Source: Nigrospora sphaerica (lineage: Eukaryota > Ascomycota > Sordariomycetes > Amphisphaeriales > Apiosporaceae). Taken from it: a stretch of 64,000 nucleotides of DNA. Of this stretch, positions 33,009-45,145 are shown in pieces. Where the stretch lies: assembly GCA_018287875.1 (NCBI GenBank), contig JAGVVL010000015.1, positions 3,410,001-3,474,000 of the forward strand. Reading direction: 5' to 3'. The stretch's first letter is position 1; each line of letters starts with the position of its first letter. A model generated the notes under the pieces. The model saw only the letters and a list, made by a program, of their open reading frames with translations. It was not told the DNA's origin and made no database searches. Both the position numbers and the translations under genes were made by a program.

Positions 33009-34055
33009 CTAGTGGTACAGGTTCATCTTCATGTCAAAGCTCCAGTTGATCGCAAACTTGCACTGGTACTCCAACTCGGGATCCCCACCAGCCTCGCGGA
33101 TCACCATATCGTATATGACCAGAATCCGCCAGACGCCCTTCAAGTACTCGACGAGGCCCTCCATGTCGGCAAGGATGTCCTTGGGACTGTCGAAATCCCA
33201 TTCCGTTTCGGTCCGCGGCAGGAAAAAGTCCCAGTGGACCAAGTTCTGCGCGTCGCCGTCGTAGGTGCCGGCGACCGAGTCCAGCATGCTGCGGTAGCTG
33301 CGCAGATCGCGGTAGCCGTGCGCGTCGGGGCCGGGGCCGCCGGCCTCGGGCCCGCGCTCCCGCAGCGCCACGAGCAGGTTGACGTAGACGTAGGCGCGGA
33401 CGGCCTCCTCGGCGACGCGGCTGAGGCCGAAGTGGTGGCCGTGGTGCAGCTCGACGAGGGCGAGCAGGTCCGTGGCCGGGTGGTCGGCCAGCAGGAGCAG
33501 CGAGTCGACGACGCGGTGCCGGAGCGCCGCCGCCTCGGCCGTCGGCGCCGCTGTCAGCGCCGGCGCCGCCCCCGCGCCCTCCAGCATCATCAGCTTCAGC
33601 ACGTCGGCGTACGCCAAGCCCGAGCCCCGCACCTCGTCGGCCCGCCACGAGCCGATGGCCGCGAGGTCGATGGGCGTGTGCCGGTACCAGCGCCGGCCGC
33701 CGTCGGCCTCTTCGACTCCGAAGTACCGCGCCCGCAGCGCCTCGGGGTACACCGGCCGCCTCTCGGGCCCCTCGGACGCCGACGCTACCACCGTGTCCTC
33801 CTCGGGCGCCGATGTCGTCCAGGTCCTCGCGCGTCGCTGGTACGTCTCACGCGGGGCGAACTTGGCGCGCTCCGTGTCGGCGAATTCGCGGACCCGCTGT
33901 GCGAAGGTGCGGCAGAAGTAGTCGACCTCCTTCTCCTGGTTCTCTTTCTGGAGCGGGAAGATGTCCTTGCGCTTCGGCTCGTGCGTGTGCGAGTACATGT
34001 ATTTGAAGTGAGAGGCGAGGGTGTTCCACGGCAACGCGTGGCTTTGATGCGCCAT
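33009..34055 (-). CDS. Unrecognised 348-aa protein (orphan)
   Basis: A single open frame with strong G/C third-position bias, so probably a real gene. I do not recognise the family. The N-terminal ~60 residues are charged and aromatic (WNTLASHFKYMYSHTHEPKR), with no signal peptide or membrane helix. The middle is Ala/Leu-rich and helical in character (AYVYVNLLVALRERG). The C-terminus is acidic-aromatic (HWDFFLPRTETEWDFDS). The frame extends further upstream to 34316 without coding bias, so I place the start at the ATG at 34055. The gene ends only 176 bp from the LINE-2 duplication and is flanked on the other side by decayed AT-rich DNA. It is a lone gene inside a repeat island. Confidence 0.65.
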   Translation of the reverse strand: MAHQSHALPWNTLASHFKYMYSHTHEPKRKDIFPLQKENQEKEVDYFCRTFAQRVREFADTERAKFAPRETYQRRARTWTTSAPEEDTVVASASEGPERRPVYPEALRARYFGVEEADGGRRWYRHTPIDLAAIGSWRADEVRGSGLAYADVLKLMMLEGAGAAPALTAAPTAEAAALRHRVVDSLLLLADHPATDLLALVELHHGHHFGLSRVAEEAVRAYVYVNLLVALRERGPEAGGPGPDAHGYRDLRSYRSMLDSVAGTYDGDAQNLVHWDFFLPRTETEWDFDSPKDILADMEGLVEYLKGVWRILVIYDMVIREAGGDPELEYQCKFAINWSFDMKMNLYH

Positions 34056-35948
34056 GATGATGACAAGTGGGGTTTGGGAACTTGGAGGACAATTGCTTGC
34101 GTATTTTCCCAGTTGAACATTTGGGAATTCGCTGATCCGGATATGGCAATGTTTGCATGTTGTTTTAAGCAATACGTATTGACGGGTGACTGACTCGCGT
34201 AGTGGAGTTGACGCCTTGGCGTATGCAGGGATAGAAACTGTGAAACGACACTGCCACAACGGCCTGACGCACACCGAGCAGATCCAGCCATTGAACACTC
34301 CCCATTCCAGCGACAATACTCACTGATTTGTACCAAAGAAAACGAGCTAGGAAAGAACTTTTGGCATCTCCTAAACAGTATCCTTTATGGGTAGAACGAT
34401 GTCTGGTGTCACGGCACGCAGTTAGACAAGTCGACAACTGATCGTAGATTAACTAAGGATAGCAACGTGAGGAAGAAAAGAGGGAAAACACACGATGGCT
34501 TTAATAGTCTTAAGGTATCTAAGTACCTTTAGATCTATAGACCCTCCTTTCTACTAATGTTCACTACTTATTCTATTAATATATAGTTATTAGCTTTATT
34601 ATATTAAACCCTTCTTTAAATTAAATTTGTCTTGAGTTTAATATAGGAAGAAAAAAACCTTAGTTTCGTCGTCTTCCCTGTTAAGCCTACGTTAATTACG
34701 TCTTTATAAGTTTATTATCGTTTATATATTAAAACAGATAAACACTAAGCTGTGTGTAGTGGAAAGACGCGGTCGTAAGGTCGGTACTTAAGCTATTGTG
34801 AATAAAGGTATACGTGTCGAGGACGTGGGTAACCCCTAATTAAGTTAAGTGTCGCGCCCTGAGGGTATTCCCAAGGTCGATAACTTGTCAGTGGAGTCAC
34901 GTGAGAAGCTCCACATGAGTCTTGGCAAGCTTCAGTATATAGTCCGCCATGTCTGGCATCTTTCCTTGCGTTAGTTTTCCTTTAATGAACAACCTTGAAG
35001 TTTGTTTCTATCCTGCCAGTGCCGCTGTGGCGCGACATTAAGTAATAGGCATAGAGATAGAAAGTGAAGCTTAAAAGAGTGTAGAAAACGAATGTGTATT
35101 ATAATAATAGGGCGAATAAATTACTTACTTACTTATTCATCCTGCTAGAAGGAGGATAAGCACCCTATTTATGGTCGACAGCCTTAATCAAGGCATGAGA
35201 CATGAATCCCTAGCCCCGTCTCAATAGGACACCCGTAAGGGAATCCTAAGTACGTAGCCTCTTCCTCTCCCTATCTAGAAAATAGATTGCAATACGGCTT
35301 CCTTCGTTAGTGCTATGGAGCGTAGCCCCTCACATCATCACTCTTAACGGTTCGTCTCATTCCTTACAGGTGTATGTGCCATGCACCTGAACCTATAGGT
35401 GTAAGCTATGTAGAATACCTCGAAGCAGCTTGATTAATCCTTTTTGTTCCCGAATTACACCAGTGCCGAGGAGGTCATGCCTGTGCTGAAGATATCTTCC
35501 TCTTTTCTATTAACATCCGCGTTAAGCAAGCAAGGTGGACTTGTGGTGTATTTGGCATCTCATACTATGTCGTCGGTTATTATCTTTTACCACATCCTAA
35601 GCTACAGACCTTGATTGGGTGGCTGAATCCATCCACAGGCTGTGAGATGCATGCCAAGGCACCTCTACAGCGCAGTTGCGGCAAGCTGTGTGGCTGAGGC
35701 GGACTCGAGCGTCCACCGTATGCAGTCAGCATAGTACAGCCCTCGCGAGTTGGTGGCATCTCATATAAATCATTGGCCTACCCCGCAGATTGCTCGCGCG
35801 TGCTTTACTCATGCATGCATGCTTTCCATAGCCTGAAGAGATTCCAAATTCATTCTCCGCCACCAAAGTCCCTGTCGTGTCCCATACGGCTCAATGCACG
35901 CACATCTTCGAACGCTCTAGCAGTCGCATTGGGTGGACATTGGTCAAT
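34056..35948. repeat. AT-rich decayed island with older repeat copy
   Basis: From about 34490 to 34760 the sequence is very AT-rich and dense in TpA, as expected of RIP-mutated DNA. From 34759 it carries a 25-nt block identical to 27836-27860, and at 35156-35223 motifs shared with the LINE-2 insertion site. Short (ATTACTT)-like repeats lie near 35118-35140. The last ~200 bp are the promoter side of the next NLR gene. No gene is supported. Confidence 0.55.
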
Positions 35949-38900
35949 ATGCCCACCGCCGTGTCTTTTCCTGTTTCCCCGGCGACGCAGCTCTGGGGGA
36001 AGGCATTCGACAGCTTGTCCGAAGATGTGCGGAACCGTCTTCTTTCGCTAAAACCACATCCAGGCGACGTCTTGGTACAGCTTAACAATTTCTTACGTCG
36101 CACATTGCTTTCTAGCTAACTCATGTCAGGTTGCTGTTAGGGATGAGGCCGAGAAAGGACGCCAGAAGTGTCTCCGAAGCCGCTTCAAGTTCACCCGATC
36201 CACCGGTGAGGTGGTGATTGTGCGCGATGTGCTCGAGAAGATTGTGAGATGGGTGGATCGCTTCAAGCAAATCGGCGACACAGCTGTGCAGTACAATCCG
36301 GAAGTTGCAGCCTTGCCTTGGGCCGCTGTCCGATTTGTGTTGCAGTCTGCTGTGTCCGAGATCCAATACTTTGGGTCCGTGATTGCCGATTGTAGGTTCT
36401 CATAGCCTTCCTGGTGGTTGGTAACAGCTCACTGACATCCCCTTCTACAGTGGAGATCATATCCCGTCTCATTACTCGCCAAACCGAATTCGAAAGGCAA
36501 CTCTCCGGCCAGACCAGCTCGGGGTTTCACGATGCCCTAAGCGAAGCAAGAGTTGGCCTGTATGCCGAGATACTCACTCATCTAGCTCGGTTTCAGAAGT
36601 TCTTCGGAGAGAGGACTGCAGGTGAGTTGACCCATCTCATTCCTTCATCATCTCGGCTGTCAAATTCGGCTTGTCTTGCATGACTAACCCAATTTTGCAG
36701 TCCGCATAGCAAAAGGCCCATTCCGTGATATCGACAATGACCGGATGCGTTCTGTCCTAGAACGAGAAGATGAAGTGCTCAAAATCTCCAACATGGTGGG
36801 CATGGAGACTCTTCAGAGGCTCGAGGCAGCTTTCACACGGCTGTCCGTCTCTGCAGTCGACTCTTGCCTCGTCCTAGCCGACGAAAAGTTCAGGCAAGTG
36901 CGCGACTGGCTGTCTCTGTCTCCGTACAGCCGTCACCACGCGTACGTCTCCGAGTCTAGGTTGCCGGGGACTGGGCAATGGTTGTTGAACCACCCAAAAT
37001 ACGCGGATTGGCTAACATCGAGTTGCTCCTCTGTCCTTCTACTCCACGGAATCATTGGATGTGGAAAGTCGACACTGACGTCGCTTGTTATTGATACCTT
37101 GAGTCAAACAGCGGCTCAGTATCCGTCTCCTGCACCTCTGGCGTTCTTCTACTGCGCCAACTCTGACTGGGAACGAAACCGCGCTTCCGCCGATACCGTC
37201 ATGCGTACCCTCCTTTGGCAGCTTTGCCTCGATTCCAGTGGAGAGGCGAAAGTACGCGACAGTCTATTGGCAGAGTATGAGCGAAAAGCAGCAATGGCCA
37301 ACATCGACGGTTTTGATATTCCTCATCTGCGTACTCAGGACTGTGTGCGACTTGTTCTGGAGTTGGCACAGCAGGATCCCCTAACAATCATCGTGGATGC
37401 CCTCGACACTTTGGACCAGAAAGAGCGCTACGTGTTAACGAGAGCCTTGAGCGACATTGTCTCCAAAGCCGACAACGTCGTGAAAGTGTTCGTGTCTACG
37501 AGAACCGATACTCATCTACGATCGACATTGATTGCGAGCAACTACATTAACATCACTGCCGAGGAGACACATGCAGATATGGTCGCGTTCATCGAGCATC
37601 GAATCGATGCGATCGATTCCAACCATTGGCTCCTCGACGTTTCATCAAGCCTACATGACACGTTGGTGCAGTTTCTGCTCGAGCATGCCGGTGAAATGTG
37701 GGTTTTCCTAATACTTCTTATTTTGCGCCTTTCTGACTGAGTTCCATCAGGTTTCTTTGGGTGCGGCTCCAAGTTGATCGCATAGCTTGCGAGCATTTTG
37801 AAGCAGATGTTAAGAGCATTTTAGAAAGCGGTCTACCTACCGACCTACACACCGTTTACGATGATATCATGAATCATATCATGTCTACCGGAGCCCAGGC
37901 TCGGGAAACAGCAACCAGACTCTTGATTTGGGTCCTACATGCAAAAGAACCGCTTCCGCCCTCGGCTATCATATCCGCGCTGGAAATATCCCACGACTCA
38001 CTCATCACATACGACCAGCTCGCCAGGCTATGTGCTAACATGATCGTGGTAGACGACAAGTGCAACGTCCTCCGCTTTGCTCATCAGTCCTTCCAAGAGT
38101 TTCTTACCAAACAAGACGGGTTCAGTGCTGTTGAATCCCACGGCATCATCGCATCCGATTGCATTGATGCCTGTTCGCTAGGCTTGGAGGATCCTCAGGA
38201 ACCGATTTTTCCCCTGGCTACTTTCCACGACTACGCAACCATATACTGGCCTCTCCACTTCGCACAGGCCCAAGGGTCCAGTTCGTACCCTAAAATTCTC
38301 CTCAAAGCCAGCTCTTTACTCTTCGATGATGACTTCGATGCCAGTCTTGCATTCGCTGCATGGCTATCCAGGCTCCGGATCGTCAGCCCGTTGATTCCGG
38401 ATGACCATGCACTGAAAACGGGTATCAACGCTATTCCAGACTCTGATTTTGCGGCTTCTTTTCTCATGAGCGCATTTGGCATGAGCGACCTCCTGGAAAC
38501 TGTCCCGGTGGGCATCTTGGAGACCAGTGTGAACCAGAAGAACGAGCTTGGGCATCGGCCTCTCTACCTTGCAGCTGCCTTTGGACATGCCACGGCTGTC
38601 GCTTATCTCGTCAAGCACGGCGCAGAAATCAACGTCGAATGTGGCAGATTGGGGAGTCCACTTCATGCGGCCTGTTTTTCCGGCCATGCAGAAGTTGTGA
38701 GGCAACTTCTCGAACGCAACGCAGATTTTGGCTGCGGAGCCGTTTTCAAAGATGCTTTAGAGGCATCGTGCCGAGGTGGTCAAGAAGACATTGCTCTCCT
38801 TCTCGTCCAGAGGAATATCCCCGAGTCATCGGAGGCAAATTGGGAGCTCGCTATGCAGCAGGCTGCTCAAGCTGGGTTCCTCCGTGTTGCCGATTTCCTT

Positions 38901-41672
38901 CAACTTGCGCCTTCCGCACAAGCCAGGGGTGATGCAAACAAAATCATAAAGAAGACCTCTAAGGCTATTCAGTTTGGCCAGGTCGGAATCCTACGACGAC
39001 TCCTTGGTGATAAGTCCGACATCACCAGCTTGCTACCCACCGATGCCGTTGCCCTAGCTACCCTTCACAACCAACTTGATATGGCCGAGTACCTCATCGA
39101 CAAAGGAATGAGTATCGAGGCCAGTGGGGTTTTTGGAAGCCCCTTGAGGACTGCAGCACTTATCAACTCAGCATCTCTGGTACGCTTGCTTCTGGATCGG
39201 AAGGCAGATGCCAATGCCTCTGGGCCATTTGGAGATGCTATGCAAGCCGCAGCTGCGAGAGGGCACACATCAATCCTTCGGATTCTTCTTGCAGAACAGG
39301 CTGAGAAACATCGCACCCGCTATGACGCTGCTTTAGAGGCAGCAGCGTATCATGGGCAAGTGTCAGCTGTGGAACTTTTACTCGATGCGGAGACTACCAA
39401 GCGATCCCAATTCTCTCATTGCCACATCTACCTCGCAGCAATCAATGGCGGGCATCCCAGGGTAGCCGAAATGCTGCGCAAAAGAGGACACACAATTGCA
39501 TACGGGGGGCCTGCTAAAGCCAAGAGGCCAGCATCATGGACTAAGGTTGGGATACGGCGACCATTGCATCCATTCCACCAAAGCAAATCTGTTACCTTCC
39601 AATTTGGCGCAGCAAATTTCAACTACGAGGCTATGGTCAGGATTTCAGAAGCTGAAGCCGCATACATCCCCGAATCCCTACAGGATCACTTGCATATGAG
39701 ACAAGTCCTTTTGTCGGACTTGTCGAAGATCAACCCAGCCAGAGGTATTGTTACACCCTCGATGGTATTTCAAAGCGCCGTCCTTCATGGGCACACCAGT
39801 GTCGTAAAACACCTTGTCGAGAAGTTTGCATTCGACGTTAACCTGGCTACATGCTCGGGCAACCTATGGGCCGCACTCCCGCTAGCCGTGTCTCAGGAGC
39901 TGCACTCTGCTTCAATGGTCCGTTTACTACTCGGCTATGGCGCTTCTATACCCACAAGTGGCAGAGAGCGCGACGAAATACTCCACGGGGTCATGAGTTA
40001 TTTTCGTTGCGACTGTGGGTTGTCCAGAGAAGACTCACTGGAAAAAAATCCTCAATGCTTCAAATCTCACTTCAAGGGGTCGAGATGTTTAGAAGATGTG
40101 TTTGAGGATGGGCCGGGTGCTGTTCTTGGCCTGCTGCTTTCCTCGGAGCCAGGAAGAAAGGCTAGTGACTACGGACCCGAACTTGGTCTTGCACTTCAAA
40201 TGGCGTGTTCGATCAACAACCATGATTTTGTTGATCAGCTTCTGGCTCGACAGGTTGACATCAATACCATCACCCCGTGTTACGGCACTGCATTGCAAGC
40301 AGCGATCTTCATGGGCCACACTTCCATGGCCCAGAAGCTTTTGAGCGCTGGTGCTGACATCTATCTTGGGCACGGAGAACACCTACAGTACACTCTGCCT
40401 CCCTCAATTTGGGGCCCAATTTGGAGGTTCAGTCGTCCACGCGAAGAAAATCCCAAATTCTTCTTGGCTGTGGAGAGTTGGTTCAATTGCCGTGCACCAA
40501 TTGGAAGCATGCGAAAGGAGTGTATGACGAGTCCAATCCATACTGCTGCTTTCCGGGGCCAGCTTGACATGGTCACCCAACTTCTGAGTCGAGGGGCAGA
40601 TGTGAACCAGTCAGGGGTTGCTGGAGTGAGGCCACTTACCCTCGCTTCAGCTGGAGGCCACCTTCAGACTGTCATAGCACTCATTGATGCTGGAGCCGAC
40701 CTTGAGTGCAGCAAAGCCCTCGACCATGCCATCCGCTCCGATATTGTGGAAGAACTCTTGTCCAGAGGCGCCAAAATAAACCCCAAACTTGACCTCGCCT
40801 ACAAAGGGGCCCACGAGGAGACAGAAATGGGCCCCATCTGCCGGCTTGTTCAGAATTTCTGCTCCGACGAGACATGGGACACTATTATCGCCAATTCTCT
40901 CGAATCTCAATTCCTGACTGACGCTGCTCTTCGGCTTCTTCTTGTTTACACTACTCCTACGATGAAGCTACTCATGCTTGCATGCAGGAAAGGTTGGATG
41001 TCGTCGATAAGACACATGATCGAACAAAACGACCTCGATATCAACGGCTGGGATGAAGAAAGCGGCAGCTCACCGCTCCATTCCGCGGTCTCCATGCTTC
41101 AGGTTGAGGTAGTCCGCTATCTCATTACGATGGGCGCGGAGGTCAACTCCCCTCCCGCCACATTACCCCCGCCTCTTGCAGTCGCAATGAGTGGGGTGTG
41201 GGACTTCCTGCAGGCTAACAAAAATATCTTCAAGCAAAGGCGAGTCCAGGTGGTCGCAAAATGCTTCGAACAGAAGAGTCAATGCGAAGAGATAGTCAGG
41301 CTCCTAGTGGACAATGGAGCGGATGTCAACAACGACAGCCAACCTCCCGGTCCACCTCTGCATCTGGCTTGCCTGTTAGGAAGCGAGCCCATGGTACGCC
41401 TTCTCCTTGACGCCGGCGCCTCGGCCAGTACGACAGCAGGGAATTACGAGCAAGCTATTTTTGCTGCCATCGAAGGGGGCGAGCTGGAAATCGTCAAGCT
41501 CGTCCTCTCTCGATCGCCCCAGACGGACTATCGACACTCGAAGCACGGCACGCCTCAGGAATATGTTCAATCTATCAGGGCAGTTGACAACACTTATATT
41601 CCTCTGAAATACACCGAGCCGTGTTACTATGAGCAAATTCAAACTCTGCTTGAGGAAAGCAACCAAGTCTAA
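35949..41672 (+). CDS. Large NLR: helical N-terminal domain, NACHT, ankyrin repeats
   Basis: Five exons (35949-36074, 36130-36391, 36451-36621, 36701-37697, 37751-41672) give 1825 aa. The N-terminal ~185 residues are helical and resemble fungal STAND N-terminal domains (Goodbye-like: RDVLEKIVRWVDRF, ALPWAAVRFVLQSAVSE). NACHT follows, with Walker A HGIIGCGKST at about 302-311, Walker B LTIIVDALDTLD, and VFVSTRTDTH. The NACHT-to-ankyrin linker has a winged-helix-like segment (LLIWVLHAKEPLPPSAI) and FAHQSFQEFL. From about residue 785 to the end there are a dozen or more divergent ankyrin units (RPLYLAAAFGHATAVAYLV, PLHAACFSGHAEVVRQLLE, PLHLACLLGSEPMVRLLL). An in-frame ATG at 35877 would add 24 aa. 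Likely a cytosolic immune-type receptor, by analogy with incompatibility NLRs. No break is visible despite the repeat-island neighbour. Confidence 0.88.
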
Positions 41673-42635
41673 CAGCTCAGTTTGCTTCGGAAAATAGATT
41701 GGAATACTCGTTGCAGAGACGTCAGGATGTTAGCATTATGATGAATCGATTGATTGGTCGTTAATTGGGGAGGGCGATAAGGAAGGAAGGGGTGGTGGGG
41801 GGTCTTTTCATAATATTCCGTTTCCGTCACCTTTCTGTAAAGATTGGTGAGCTATACAACTAGGCAATATCCACAATGGTGTTGCTGGTAATAAATGCCG
41901 ATATAAAATATGTTGGTAAAAGCGTTCGTCAGTCCTGTCCCACATTTACACTGCTCTGGTGTTTTGCATGGATAGCGCGTATATTGAGCAAGATCTTGCA
42001 CAACACCATTCGGTCTGTGAGAAATTGTATCAATCCTGACTTTGCTGTCCGGGGCTGCATTGATATTTTTGCTATTGGGCCTCAATGCCCCTTTGCCCAT
42101 CGGAATCATTATCCTCAACCAGTCGAGACAAAAGAAGAACAGATAGGGCAAGCTGCTCCTGGTGCATGGCAATATGCCCTTTGAACTTGGAAGACTTCAT
42201 AGTCATTCGTGTTTTCAGGAACACCGCGAGACTTTGTCCCCGCAATGGAGTAGGAAAATGTTCCGGATCGCCATCCAGCCACTGGAGAAGAGCCACAAGT
42301 ACTTGAGCGGGGAAATGGTGTAAGTTCATATCAATATTTTGGGTTTGAACTCCTCTAAATATATGCAACAACCAGTTTTAGATGAATATCTTTGCATTAG
42401 TTGAACCTTATCCCAACTTCCTTTTTTAATTTGTTTTGCTTGAAGAGACAACAATACTAGCGATAATTGCCCTCAAAAACCATATTAGTTTTGTAATACC
42501 CCAAATGAGAGTGCAAAAAGAACGATATTGCAATACATGAAAGTTGTCGCATGTGCTACCCCTCTCGACATGTGTCATATTACCCTCCACTACGCTTGCT
42601 CAGCCGCCTCCGATCTCGCCTCCCCGAGCTGAGAG
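41673..42635. other. Intergenic between NLR and decayed gene
   Basis: AT-leaning sequence with G/A-rich runs at 41763-41803. Only short non-coding-looking frames are present. Confidence 0.45.
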
Positions 42636-44664
42636 TTACCTATAGTAGTCGAGGATGTACCAGCAGTGATGGAGGAGGGCGGCGATGCTGGAGAAACGGG
42701 TATTTTTAAGCACGCCGCCGTTGTGCACCACCGAGACCGTTCCCACGGCCACGGCGGCGGCGGCCAGGAGCACGGGCATGCTGTAGATGGCGCCGAGTTC
42801 GCGGGAGTGATGGCGGAAGCGGTTCTCGAGCTTCGACCGGATACAGGAGTACGTTGTGTTCTCGTTCCCTTCCTGGTACCCTGAGATTCGGGACGGGTCG
42901 CCCGAGAAGGAAACGGCAACAAACTGGGGGTACGAGAACATGGAGAGGAGAAACGTTTTCAAACATGCTCCGCATGCCGTTCATAAAATCCGGGACCGCC
43001 ACGTACAATTTGCGGGGGCCAATGATTTTGGACGAGGCAGCGACAGTCCTCTGGAAAGGAATGTGGGGGCTACACGGGTTTATGGTGCCGTTGATGAGTT
43101 CCCGGAAGACAAGTCCGACGAAATGGAATGCGGCAACTTAGCGGTACCGTTCTTCGTCGCCGGTCGCGTACACGTACTTGTCTTTGGGAACTGCCATGGT
43201 GTAGTCGTTTGTTCCGTCTTCTGTGTCCACGGGAATGTAAGTGATGTTCAGGAGTGGTTTTAAGTATTCAATAGTACAATTTTGCGGTGAAGTAATCGTT
43301 CCAGCCGGGAAAATTTCTGTCCTGAAGGATCGGATCGGGTTTGGTTACAACGGGGTGGCCTACCCAGACCACCGGTTCTGTTCGAAAAGCCCCGAGGTCT
43401 AGAGGAAAGGGGGGGGCCTTCCAGAGACATCCCACTCAACGATACATTCTCCATTTTGGCTTCGGCATAGTCGCCTCCCATGGCGTAGGTATAATAGCTA
43501 TAATCACCTTGATGATTCAGAATGCTTTTATCAAATGGCGGGCCAGCTGTTCGTGTAGTGTCGCGGTCTGAGGAAGACCGGGTACTAACGTGTTCGCAAC
43601 TGCAGCCAGATCCAACAAAGGAAATGATGTAGCTACAATCCCAATCCGGATCGCATGCTATCAGGGAGGCGTCAGTTGAATATATCACTCGCTTTTGTGT
43701 TACAGCTGCGCGGGCAAGGTCTCTCATCGATTGGCTTGGGGCGGCCCGATATTCGAACCATTCGGGCAAAGTGGCTTTTTTCCGCAGTGATGTTCCATGT
43801 AGAAACAGATTGGGAGACAAGTCCATCGATAAAGGTCGTGGGTTTACGCCAATTCTTAAGGGCTCCATGCGAAAAGTTCAAGGTTCGTATGCCGGGGCAT
43901 TGCGGTACGTCGCGGGCGGGCTCGACGGACAGGGCTTGGCTGGCAAGGATAACCAAGTCTGGCCCAAGACTGGGGGTTTGGTTAACGCCAGCACACTTCG
44001 TGATGTGCTGTTTTTTGACAAGCATCCAATGCCACGGGTCCCACTTACCAAGCAATCGCCGCCATAGAGACGGCTATTGTGCTGTTCATAGACGTCCCGT
44101 CCACTGCCGCGAGGGGATCATCTGCGATGGCAAAAAGCGAATCCACTGCTTGGGGCAGAAGAGACTTTGATCGTAACGTTGTCCAGATACGATGTCTGAG
44201 GGCGGCAATGACAGCCCAGACCAGACATGCTTTGGCTAAGAAAACCAAAAAGAAATCCCATAACGAAGCTTCTGGGCCTGCTCCCTCGCAGGCTGTCAAT
44301 GCAGTGAGGCGTAATAGAAATGGTGGCTAGTGGCAAACCCGATCCCCAGCAGCAAGAGGACATACATGCTCCAAGCCGATTGCCATGACCACCAGCTCAC
44401 ATGTCGGCGTATCGAGGCAGTGTAACCAGGCAAATCTCGTGACGAAACGGACGGATCACACACATCGTAGGGCTTCAGGCTGATTTCCTCGATTCCGAGT
44501 CGTTCGCGACTGTTCCCCATGAGTGCATCGCGCCTGCGTCCAAGGATATGGGACAAATGTTTGACGTCGGCCGCCGGAAGTAACCCAACTTGAACCTCCG
44601 GAGACGAGCTCCCAAGGCACAGAAGAGACTTCATGATGGGTAGTCGGTCTAACACCTTGCGCAA
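42636..44664 (-). pseudogene. Decayed fungal polytopic membrane protein (DUF-type family)
   Basis: Read on the minus strand, successive pieces match one fungal membrane-protein family in the right order: HHFYYASL; FFLVFLAKACLVWAVIAALR...AVDSLFAIADDP; the exon after donor GTAAGT at about 44051; YIISFVGSGCSCEHV; ILNHQGDYSYYTY; VVWVGHPVV; MAVPKDKYVYATGDEERYR; FRELINGTI; SMFSYPQFVAVSFSGDPSR; NGGVLKNTRFSSI. They lie in different frames with no splice path between them. Shifts fall near 44295, in an A6 run near 43778, in a C8 run near 43412 and near 42953. In-frame stops lie near 43264 and 43140. Two shifts are in homopolymers, so part could be sequence error, but the total points to a pseudogene. 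The family's function is unknown. Confidence 0.78.
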
Positions 44665-45145
44665 GCAATAGGGTTGAAGAAGGCAAGTTCATGTTCTGGT
44701 AAAGGGAGCCTAGGATGCATCGTATTTTTAGTGGTTGCGTGCTGACAGTGGCGGTGCTGTGTTACACTTCAATCGCCTGTGGTTGTTGAAGATGGAGTCC
44801 GAAGCCACTGAAGCCGGGTGGGGGTCCAAACCACCCGGCGCAATTGGAGTAGAGCCACCGCCACCGCTAGTCAGCATCGCTATAGATTGTGACCAATGAT
44901 GACTTGTCAAAACTAGTAAGATTTCGCGGGGTATCATTCAGCTCGCCGATAACCGCTGAACGCAATCAGTTTGGCGTCAACTTGTCAATCCAAGGGCGCC
45001 AGGACCGTTGTATTCGGCCCCGAGGCCAGTATTAATGGCCTGTGGCGGACACCATGCATATACGGAAACGGGCTCGTACATCTCCTCCAAATCCGTCATC
45101 TACCGCACATTGCGCCGCCATTGCCCGGCCAACCTATCGACCAAG
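44665..45145. promoter_or_regulatory. Divergent upstream region, pseudogene and racemase-family gene
   Basis: Probable promoter of the racemase-family gene. No specific element is recognised. Confidence 0.4.

Noticed and set aside
32931..34193. 420-codon plus-strand frame opposite the orphan gene
   Set aside because: Reads as Arg/Val/Gln-rich shadow. The minus-strand frame has balanced amino-acid use and a clean start, so I kept only that one.
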